From contig MNCI01037935.1 of NCBI GenBank assembly GCA_015680685.1, forward strand, positions 166,969 to 193,437: a stretch of DNA of 26,469 nt, read 5' to 3'. This stretch comes from Gnetum montanum (taxonomy: Eukaryota > Streptophyta > Gnetopsida > Gnetales > Gnetaceae). How positions within the stretch are numbered: position 1 is the first letter of the stretch; each line of letters starts with the position of its first letter. Of the stretch, positions 18,830 to 26,469 are shown piece by piece. Both the position numbers and the translations under genes were made by a program. The notes below the pieces were generated by a model that was not told where the DNA came from, did not search any database, and saw only the letters and a program-made list of their open reading frames with translations.

Positions 18830-21009
18830 TCATTTGTTACTACCAAAAGACTCAAGAAGATCTATGACTATCTTCAATTGGGATTCTCTTTCTTCAGTAG
18901 TAGCATCTGCCTTGCTAAGCACTACTTTGAATCTAGCCAGTCCCTCACACAATTATTTGATATATTTAGTTTCACGTCATACTGCAGCTATTGATTCCTC
19001 CTTTCTTTTAAGTTGGGTTTGCAACATATTCATCTATATTAATCGATCATCCATGTATTTTTGTCATTCCTTCTCCTTTCTTTGCAAGAAACAAGATTTC
19101 AATTATGAGTTACAAGCAAATCAATGAGCAAATACAAAAAGGGTATTACTTAAAATTTATCATTATGAATTTGAAGGAATAGTTCACGAGTCGCTAGATG
19201 ATGAGTGTAGCATGTTGCACTTTCCAATTCTCTTAAGAGTTGCTCTAGATCTTTTATAGCATTTGGAGCATCCTCAAGAATTGGTTGTAAAGGTGATGGA
19301 ACTCTAGCTTGTATTAAATCATAATCCACCATGAAATCACATGATTGAGATTCTTATAGATGGTGGAATCCCTCCCGAATAGAACAAGGTTTATTATTTG
19401 AGATTCATTGGCTAATGCACCAAAGAAGCACAAGTTCTTCTTCAGCAGCCACCAATATCTTCCCCATCAAATAAGAAGATCTTGAGATTGAGAAAGAAGA
19501 AATCACTAGAACAAACTCAGAAAATAATGTTGGTGCTACCTGTGGTAGAGAACCTCTTCTAGGTGTTGTAGAAAAAGAAGGCACAACTAGTGATCTAGGT
19601 GGTAGAATAGAAGTTTGTGCAGAAGTAGCACCTGCATCATCTCTATCCATCTCTTGGACAAAGTATTGTCACTTCATAGACATCTATAATAAAAAAATCA
19701 ATCAATCAACATCATACAAAAGGTAAGAGGGAAGTATTTAAACCGTTAAATAACTAAAACTTACCTTTGGTTGCTTTTCCTTATCTTGAACTCTATCGAG
19801 TTTGTTGGGATTGTTGTGGAGCCTGGTGTTGAGAATGTTGTCTTATAGCCACAAGACTATCAAAGCTTTACCCAGTACATTACCTCTACAAGAAAAAAGA
19901 GAGAGAAATTTATTAGAAAAAAAATGTATAGATAAAACATTAAACTAAGTAAGTTATATTTAAATATATATCTTGGAAGTAGGAAGTGTGATATGTTCTT
20001 CTAATTGCACCATATCATAGGATGAAGTACCTTGAATTTCTTCAACTTGTGTAGCCCCAGCACTCTGTGTTGGTTCATTCTGCAACCTAGATTGCACTGT
20101 CAAATACATAAAATAAAAAAATAATAAAAAAAACAAGAAAATAATAAAAACATGAAAATATGTCATTGATTTCCTCTTAACTTTGAACTTGTTGTAAAGC
20201 TAGTTGACCTTTTTTGGCATCCATAATCTTACTCCTTATAACCCTCTTATCTTCAAGAAATTTAGGGCATAACCAAGGATTATAACAAGTAAAACATCTT
20301 TTTGGATGATCCTAACTTAGTATCATATACATGATGAAGGTTATACAGCATAGGGTATAGGATTTGGAAGGATTTTGTTGGGCAAAAATAATTTAAATCA
20401 TGGCAGTATACCAGGTAGAGAAATAAGACAATGACCAAACATAAATTCTACTAGTTATGGCATTATGAAGTATGAAAATAGAATAAGAACTAACATTGGA
20501 TTATTGTCTATATCATAAAACCTTGGTACTAACAAATTGACATAAATTAAAGTGGCCCTCAGTAATGAAATCTTCACGAATAAATTGGCTTTTGCTAATG
20601 GCAGAATCAACAACATAACCAGATAATTATTTCTTAGAAAAAGATTTAAATTTTTTGGAATAAACTAAAGGAATTAAAGGATCCTCTCCTTATTGAAAAC
20701 CTAAAACTATTTTAATATCAAGAGGAAGGATTTTTATTGTTCCAAAAACTAATTGAAAAGTAGACCTTTTCTTATTATTATACTATTCACACCACTCCAT
20801 AAGAACACCCTTGCAATGGGAGAGTTTAAAAATTGGAAAAACAAGTAAATTAACTAACTGAGAAGTGGTGAGGTACTTGAAACCCTCCTTCCCAAGTAAG
20901 CTATGAACATGATTAGAGACAAAAAGTACATTATTCTAATGAAAGATAATATTGGACACTGAGAACTACCTGAAGGAGTTTGAGGTGAAGCTTGACATTT
21001 TGGAGCCAT
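18830..21009 (-). pseudogene. Five-exon pseudogene with plant-mobile-domain-like segment
   Basis: Read leftwards from ATG at 21009 (MAPKCQASPQTPSGSSQ). Exon 1 runs to 20182 and shifts frame once early on. Its middle, LMEWCE then STFQLVFGTIKILPLD and IKIVLGF, fits the plant mobile domain pattern of W, TF, a Gly, a hydrophobic Leu-Asp segment and LGL/LGF. Introns of similar size follow: 20181-20097 (GTTAAG...GACAG), 19971-19886 (donor mutated to AT, acceptor TTGTAG), 19764-19684 (consensus GTAAGT...TATAG) and about 19149-19080 (GTAATA; acceptor worn). Exon 2 is 20096-19972; exon 3 (19885-19765) is Gln-rich; exon 4 is 19683-19150; exon 5 (about 19079-18830) is coiled-coil-like, with TGA at 18832. 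Frame carries across introns 1 and 2 but not 3, so a small indel is present. Most of the roughly 19 in-frame stops are TAA/TAG. It could be a captured host gene or an antisense extra ORF of a gypsy element. The domain assignment is tentative. Confidence 0.55.
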
Positions 21010-21111
21010 GATGAAGATGGTTATATGTTCTTTGATGCTAATCTTCAAACTTCTCTATTGTCAATCTTTTGATGATATTTCGTTGTGATGAGAAAATCAT
21101 CCTTTTTCTCA

Positions 21112-21119
21112 TATTTATA
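21112..21119 (-). promoter_or_regulatory. Possible TATA box of the minus-strand pseudogene
   Basis: TATAAATA on the minus strand about 105 bp before the ATG at 21009, with no competing ATG-rich sequence between. Fits a plant core promoter with a short leader. Confidence 0.4.
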
Positions 21120-21793
21120 ATACAATTGTAGAAATCTTAGTAAAAGTAAAGAGAAAGTATAACTTAAGATAACAAAATATTCAATAAAATCTAATGTATA
21201 CTTTTTAAAGGAAAAGCTAATGTTTACTTTATTAAAAAAAATTTAAGATTTACTTTTTTGGATTTTATGATTTCTAGGTTCACTAAAGTGGATTATTTGA
21301 AGTTTAACTTGAAGTACTCTTCGAGATGATTCCAATGGTACCAATTTCATCAAAATCCAACTTATGGTTTGAAAGATACAATCATTCTCAAGTTACGTGT
21401 AGTTTAAAAATAAAAATAAAAAAATATTTTTTTTAATTTAAATTTTTTTTATCAAATAAGGGATCTCAGCTAGTCGCATGACCATGGCTATCAAAATATG
21501 GCCCTTAGGGCTAGCCCCAAAAAGGTCACAAAAAAATTGCACTCGTAACCAACTGCCATCACCATCATCATTGCTTTTCGCTGTGCCATCCACACCATCA
21601 CCATCTTTCGCTACTGTTTTCACTCATGCCTTTGCCACCATCCGTCGTTCATGCCTCTATAGCCATCGCACAACCTCAGGTTGCTTGCATAGCCTAACAC
21701 CCTACACCATGCAACCTTGCTGCACTACGTAGCCTGTGCCTGCACTGCGTAGCATGCATTGCATTGCATCGCTTCTCGCTCCCCCACACTACC
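21120..21793. other. Non-coding, AT-rich then C-rich
   Basis: AT-rich with a poly-A/T run at 21408-21453. The stretch at 21315-21400 (GATGATTCCAATGGTACC and following) resembles phrases common in chromovirus LTR U3 regions, but no LTR boundary could be set. From 21545 the plus strand becomes rich in CCATCACCATC and leads into the minisatellite. Open frames here are composition artefacts. Confidence 0.4.
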
Positions 21794-22092
21794 CATCATT
21801 GTCTCTTGCATCATCCATCACTACCTCCTATGTCGCCCATCACTACCTCCCATGCCATCTATCACTGCCTCCCATGCTGCCCATCACTACCTCCCATGCT
21901 ATCCATCCATGTCATCCATCACTTCCTTGCATGTCACCCATCGTTGCTTCTTGTGTTGTCCATCACTGCTTTCCATGCTGCCCATCACTGCCTCCCATGC
22001 TACGCATCACTGCCTCGCATGCTACTAATCACTGCCTCCTATGCTATCCATCATCACCTCAAGTGTCATCCATCACCACCTCTTGCATTATT
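21794..22092 (+). repeat. 22-bp minisatellite, 14 units
   Basis: Fourteen units of 22 bp, each starting CATCACTRCCTCCCATGC with four further variable bases. The sixth unit (21904-21916) has lost 9 bp. As 22 is not a multiple of 3 and the unit has no stop, three overlapping open frames arise that should not be taken as genes. Confidence 0.9.
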
Positions 22093-22134
22093 GTGCTAAC
22101 CCTAGAATGGGTCATCCATTAGTTGATGGAAAAA

Positions 22135-22200
22135 TCAAATTTTTTTGACAATTGATAGGAATTTTAAAATTCTCGTCAATTGACAAAAATTTTTCAAATT
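22135..22200. repeat. Long imperfect inverted repeat
   Basis: Arms of about 25-30 bp meet at TTTTAAAA (about 22163-22170). The left arm contains TTGACAATTGATAGGAATTT and the right arm AAATTCTCGTCAATTGACAA, followed on each side by T- and A-rich pairs. No target duplication was found, so a MITE is not shown. Confidence 0.65.
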
Positions 22201-22729
22201 TTTTTTGTGCCCATAATTAATAGTTTAAATGGAGAACATGCTCAATTATTTACAAAAATCCAAATTGGTTCTATAGTAACAATAGAAATAAAAATTTTGT
22301 CATTAAGCACACACATCCTAGACTAGAATTGAGATGGGTGACCTCTTGGGAAGTTTTAGAAAACATGAAAGTTTTTAAACTTAAAAAAACTATAACATTT
22401 GCATTTGGAGTCCATTTTCAACCAAACAAAATTAATTTCAATAGATTTTAACCTTCTGGATTCAATGGAATGGTTAGATTTAGCTTTTGAATTATAGAAA
22501 ATTAGCATTTAATTCATTATTATAGGTCCCCAAAATAATTAGGACTTAGTACTTAGTGAGAAATTCATGATAGTTTCAATTTCTTCTGCAACTAACTAAA
22601 TGATTTTGAGACCCATAAAAAGGGCCATAGAGGCTAAGGATTCTCAACATACCTAATTTCATCAACTTACCAATATCTAGAACCCAAAGAATAAATTGGA
22701 GAGAAATGGAAGCTTGAGTCAATGACTAG
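22201..22729 (+). other. Possible LTR/leader remnant before the gypsy gag
   Basis: AT-rich, non-coding. CATAAAAAGGGCC at about 22615 resembles an LTR TATA region, and ATATCTAGAACCC at 22672-22684 may be a worn initiator-Met primer site with GG changed to AA. If so the gag-pol relic has its own 5' LTR here. If not, it belongs to element A2. The evidence does not decide. Confidence 0.3.
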
Positions 22730-23870
22730 ATGAATATCTTTGAAGATCAAATTAATGAGCTTAGGGGTGTTCAAGAAGAACTTCAACACACAAACCAAGG
22801 GTTTAGGATAGATATGCAACATTTGTTTGAGGAAATTAAGAAACTATTCTAGAGTTTAGAAGATAAATGGTCAGATGTGCAAGAAAAGATGGATTTCTTT
22901 GTAGACTCCATCAAACAATTAATCGACCATCTCATTCAGCCTTCAAACCCTACCCATGGACTACCTAGGGAGCAACATCAAGACTAAGACCAACTCCTCC
23001 CTAAGGATCCATGCCCAACACAACCTCCACCTACTCATGGATAGGATACTGAAATTCCTCTTGTAGGTCATAAAATTGAAACCGAAGGTGAGGGATATGG
23101 GAACTGGCTTAATCCACATAGAGAATCATTAACACAAGTTCATGATAAGAAAGTAAAATTAGATCATTATGATGGAGCCCCTAGATATAGTACTAAGGAA
23201 AAGGATTGGCTTGACGCAATCAAAAATTATTTCAATATGTTAAATTTGTCAAGCCATGAATGTTTAGAAGTTATCTCCTTGTATTTAAAAGGACTTGCAA
23301 CAACATGGTGGAATGGATTGAGATCTTAAGGTTTGATTACAGATTGGCTTAATTTTTATTAAGATTTTGAATAGAAATTTGTTCCCAATTCTTTTCTCAA
23401 AGAGTAAAAAATGAGATTTGATTCCTTTATATTTGGAAGGCAAACTATAGATGATTGCTACAAGGAATTCTATGATCTTTCTCAGTATGTAAGTCATCAA
23501 GATGAGGGAGAATTAGCTTCAAAATTCATTGGAGGATTACATGCTCAATTACATCCCCAAACATGAGCCCATAATCCACAAACCCTTGATAAAGCATATA
23601 GAATTGCTAAGGATTATGAGGAATTAAATCAGATACGAGTTACCATTCGACAAACTACTTTTCCACAAGTAATGGTAGAAGAGACACCAATCAAAAAAGC
23701 TCGATTAGGATCCAGATCTTTTATTTGTGGTGAAGATCATTTTAAATGAGACTACCCAAAATTTTGATGAAAAATTCAAAGGATTAACCAAATTAGAAAT
23801 AAAAAACCCAACCCAAACATGAACAAAGAAAAAATTCTAGCCACTAGATATCTGCATCGACTAAGTCAGG
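22730..23870 (+). pseudogene. Gypsy Gag relic (chromovirus-like)
   Basis: Readable in one frame from ATG at 22730. An N-terminal Gln/Glu-rich, coiled-coil-prone part is followed by the Retrotrans_gag core from about 23155: KLDHYDGAPRYSTKEKDWL, then LYLKGLATTWWNGL at about 23282, then FIGGLHAQLHP at about 23520. At about 23727 CGEDHFK then DYPK is half a zinc knuckle, with the last Cys as Tyr and a stop where Trp is usual. Stops up to 23560 are all TAA or TAG; later ones are TGA. Particle protein in life. Family placement is by motif only. Confidence 0.75.
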
Positions 23871-23871
23871 T

Positions 23872-24354
23872 TTGCATAAATTTCAATTTTCTTTATTGAT
23901 TTTCAAATATTTAATTGAAGGTAAAAAAATTAAATTTTTGATTAATAGTGGTGCTAGTGATAAATTTATTTCTCCAAAGTTAATTAATTTATTAAGATTA
24001 GGTTTACCTTCTAAGAAAATTATTAAGATAGAACTAGTAGATGGAACAACTATGAGCAAACATACCAGGTATGGAGAAATTAAATTTACCTTACAAAACA
24101 TGCCTTTCATTGATGAATTTTTTGAATTTGAACTAGGTGATGTTGATGAAATTTTAGGAATGTATTTCCTACAAAAATTTAATGTTACTAGCCACTTTGG
24201 AACTCATATTTTAAAAGTCCTAACCATTGATAGAGTCAGGGTTCTAAGGGTGGTAGGAACAGCAAAGAAAATTCATACGATAACTATTAAGCAAGCTAAA
24301 ATATTGCTCAAAAAGGGTGCTATGATGTTGGTTGTTAAAGTAGCCCAACCTTAA
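23872..24354 (+). pseudogene. Gypsy aspartic protease relic, active-site Asp changed to Asn
   Basis: A stop-free 160-codon stretch, shifted one frame from gag. It matches gypsy retropepsins: the strand KIKFLINSGASDKFIS at 23929-23976 holds the catalytic motif, with Asn (AAT, 23944-23946) where the Asp of D-S-G-A belongs, a single G-to-A change. The flap and hydrophobic strands follow (about 24040-24130), and GMYFLQKFN at about 24157 corresponds to the usual G-M-D-W-L segment with Asp and Trp replaced. No ATG start: the first codon here is TTG, so it was part of a Gag-Pol frame. A processing enzyme in life, inactive as it stands. Confidence 0.8.
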
Positions 24355-25032
24355 AGATCCTCAGGTACTAAGATCCCGAATGAACTTAAGGAATATAAAG
24401 ATTCAGTATTTGGTGAAACTAGAGAACTAGCTTCAAAAAGAACTATCAAGCATGCCATTGATATTTTTCTTGGTACACAACCTATATCAAAAGCTCCTTA
24501 TAGATTTTCTACTTTCAAATTAAGAGAATTAAAAGTACAATTAGACCAATTATTGAAAGAAGGCAAAATTAGACCTATCATATCACCTTGGGGTGTACCA
24601 GTTTTATTCGTTAAAAAGAAAGATGGTATACTAAGATTATGCATTGATTAGAGAGCATTGAATAAAGTGATGATTAAAAATTTTCATCCCTTACCTAAAA
24701 TCAATGATTTGTTTAATCAACGTACGGGTGCATGTTATTTCTCAAAGATTGATTCAAAATTAGGTTATCACCAAATAAGAATTAAAGAAAAAGATATTGA
24801 GAGAACTACTTTTAGAACTATATATGGGTTATATGAATTTTTTGTAATGTCATTTGGATTAACTAATGCACCTACAACATTCATGGCATTAATGAATAAT
24901 ATTTTTTGTGAATATCTTGACCAATTTGTTATAGTATTTATGGATGATATACTTGTTTATTCTAAGTTAAGAGAAGAAAATATCAAACATTTGAAAATTA
25001 CAATGGAAATTCCTAAAGAGCATATTAGATAA
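24355..25032 (+). pseudogene. Gypsy reverse transcriptase relic
   Basis: Same frame as the protease. Motifs in order: [15 protein letters not shown] at about 24496, [16 protein letters not shown] at about 24577, LCID then a TAG at 24649-24651 where Tyr or Trp is usual, [15 protein letters not shown] with the first catalytic Asp at 24751, [11 protein letters not shown], and FMDDILVYS with the catalytic FMDD at 24937-24948. After 25029 the frame shifts. Polymerase residues are thus kept while the reading frame is broken by the upstream TAA at 24352, the TAG at 24649 and the frameshift. It copied element RNA into DNA in life. Confidence 0.88.
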
Positions 25033-25715
25033 AAGCTAAATTGAATAAATGTGAACTCTTTAAGGAAGAAGTTTCATAGTTAGAACATATAATTTCCAAG
25101 AAAGGATTGCAAGCAGATCTAGCAAAAATTAGTGCAATTCGGGATTCACCTAAATTAAAAGATGTTACAATAGTTTATAGTTTCTTAGGTCTAGTCAATT
25201 TTCATCAAAGTTTCATTAAAGATTATTCTACATTGGTAGCCCCATTTACTGACCTTTTTCAGGAGAAATGTGTGTTCAAATTTGATGAAAAATGCAGGGA
25301 ATCTTTTCTTAGATTAAAGATGCTCCTTACAACAACACCTACTTTGAGTATTTCAGATGAAGAATTACCATTTGAACTATCCACAGATGCCTGTGGAATA
25401 GGAATTGATGCAATTCTTTCACAAGAGGATAAAGTGGTATGTTATGAATCTTGTAAATTATGAGAAGCTGATGTAAATTACTCAACCCATGATTTAGAAT
25501 TACTAGCAATTGTTCATGCTATGAAAGTTTGGAGACAGTATCTTTGTGGAAATAGGTTTGTACTAAAAACATATCATACAAGTTTAGAATATTTGCAAAG
25601 ATAGCCTATTTTGAATACTCATCAAAGGCAATGGATAGAATTATTGGCTGGATATGATTTTGAAATCAAATATATTTTTGGTAAGAAAAATGTGGTAGCT
25701 GATGCCCTTTGTTGA
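25033..25715 (+). pseudogene. RT connection and RNase H relic, no integrase
   Basis: Continues in another frame: FLGLVNFHQSFIKDYS at about 25182 and KFDEKCRESFLRLK are the RT thumb/connection region, then RNase H. Catalytic positions: Asp in STDAC (25386), Glu in LELLA (25497), Tyr instead of Asp in KTYHTS (25572-25574), Asp in ADAL (25701). Stops at 25461 (TGA), 25602 (TAG) and 25713 (TGA in the place of Arg in the usual ALSR). The integrase that normally follows is absent; about 40 bp later LTR D begins. TGTGGTAATGTCCCC at 25735 resembles the start of LTR A2, so a deleted 3' end joining an A-type LTR is possible. Confidence 0.82.
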
Positions 25716-25753
25716 ATGTGGAACTTAATGATAGGTGTGGTAATGTCCCCTAT

Positions 25754-26469
25754 TGATGAGTGGCAAGGTACCCCTACACTCAACCATATGAATACGAGCG
25801 TGCACGCATGATCCGGTCGAACTCCACAGACTAAATGCCTTAACGCCACAAGAAACACTTGGGGTTAATCGTTCATTGTCTTCTCAGGCTTACTTGTATG
25901 TGTCACGGTGTATGGTTAAGCAAGTCTGAGGTATGTGATTTCTTTGGTATTTTTTAGTTTATCTCCTAAGCTATGAGGGAAAGGGTTGAGAAACTACCTA
26001 ACTCTAACTAAGGACCTAAGTCTAATTTAACTAGCATCAGCATCCGTTCCCACTTATCGGACACACCCTGAACTATGCAACTGTGGCTGCCAAACGCTAA
26101 TCGTTACTGGGATCACCACATGTAACGCAAGTGCTCGAAGTGGTCGTACTGAGGCACCTATTTAGCCTAAGTGGAATAAGCAGCCGATTCCTTGGCTAGC
26201 CGTACATACCCGTGGATGCTCGTAGCCAAGTCATACTTATCACACGTTCTAGCCTAGCGATGAGCAGCCGATTCCTTAACTAGCCGTACACATTGGACTA
26301 CTACTGGGATTACCAAGCGTAGATCCTGGAATACGCTACTGGGTTACCAAGTAGCCAATGCTCGTAGTTAAGTCGTACTCATGTGTTACGATGAGTAGCT
26401 GATTCCTTGATTAGCCGTACACATCCGTAGATGCTCGTAATCAAGTCGTACTCGTGCGCACTAGGAAAG
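25754..26469 (-). mobile_element. LTR D, 3' LTR or solo LTR of the element 1 family (partial)
   Basis: Starts TGATGAGTGGC and follows LTR 1 closely (GGTACCCCTACACTCAACCA), in the same orientation. No primer site precedes it; the left neighbour is the gypsy relic. So it is either the 3' LTR of a minus-strand element extending out of the window or a solo LTR. The 5 bp before it are CCTAT, a candidate target duplication. It contains three long repeat units against two in LTR 1. The U3 end is beyond the window. Confidence 0.85.
26174..26455 (-). repeat. Hairpin-bearing tandem repeats of LTR D
   Basis: Three units with core CAGCCGATTCCTT and arms that pair perfectly but differ in sequence: CTTGGCTA/TAGCCAAG (26191-26198, 26223-26230), CTTAACTA/TAGTTAAG (26275-26282, 26365-26372) and CTTGATTA/TAATCAAG (26406-26413, 26438-26445). 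Units 1 and 3 have 24-base loops; unit 2 holds the TGGGATTACCAAG repeats in its loop. Confidence 0.8.

Noticed and set aside
19960-20166. 68-codon minus-strand frame with a membrane-like N-terminus (FLFFLLFFYFMYL)
   Set aside because: The hydrophobic part is translation of the T-rich intron 1 of the pseudogene; only the second half is exon.
21736-22122. 128-codon Pro/His/Ser-rich frame with two overlapping frames (21759-22028, 21764-22099)
   Set aside because: A 22-bp repeat without stops opens all three frames; periodicity explains the proteins fully.

Overview
The window looks like intergenic DNA of a seed plant with a large genome. It is an AT-rich graveyard of nested, mostly decayed LTR retrotransposons with no intact host gene. 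Signs of a plant: one primer-binding site equals the 3' end of plant tRNA-Asp and two others resemble the initiator-tRNA type; the Gag, protease and RT/RNase H relics are of plant Ty3/gypsy type; and most in-frame stops are the kind made by C-to-T change at CAG and CAA codons, as expected for heavily methylated plant repeats. Genus cannot be told from the sequence; conifer or large-genome angiosperm are both possible.

Layout. (1) 1-4952: minus-strand element 1, with an LTR (3877-4952), a perfect tRNA-Asp primer site and an intact 722-codon gag, but no pol in the window. (2) 4953-6936: the 3' end of an older plus-strand relative (element C), with a coiled-coil ORF broken by 13 in-frame TAA/TAG stops followed by a decayed LTR. 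Element 1 is inserted in it. (3) 6937-9700: AT-rich, non-coding, with one LTR-like block. (4) 9701-10461: LTR A1 with an initiator-Met-type primer site. (5) 10531-18612: LTR A2, same family as A1, split by a complete 7.55-kb element B (10685-18234). B has 5-bp target duplications, 1.3-1.4 kb LTRs carrying a 17-bp minisatellite just after the TATA box, and Gag and protease relics only. (6) 18830-21119: minus-strand, five-exon pseudogene with a plant-mobile-domain-like stretch and recognisable introns. (7) 21794-22092: 22-bp minisatellite, followed by a long hairpin. (8) 22730-25715: plus-strand gypsy gag, protease, RT and RNase H, decayed and without integrase. (9) 25754-end: minus-oriented LTR D, same family as LTR 1, inserted next to that relic.

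Age order from nesting and decay: element C and the gag-pol relic are old; A2 predates B; element 1 and LTR D are youngest. The most unusual observations are covarying hairpins in the transcribed part of LTRs 1 and D, the TAR-only decay of the element C ORF, and the antisense intron-bearing mobile-domain pseudogene between a retroelement leader and a gypsy gag.
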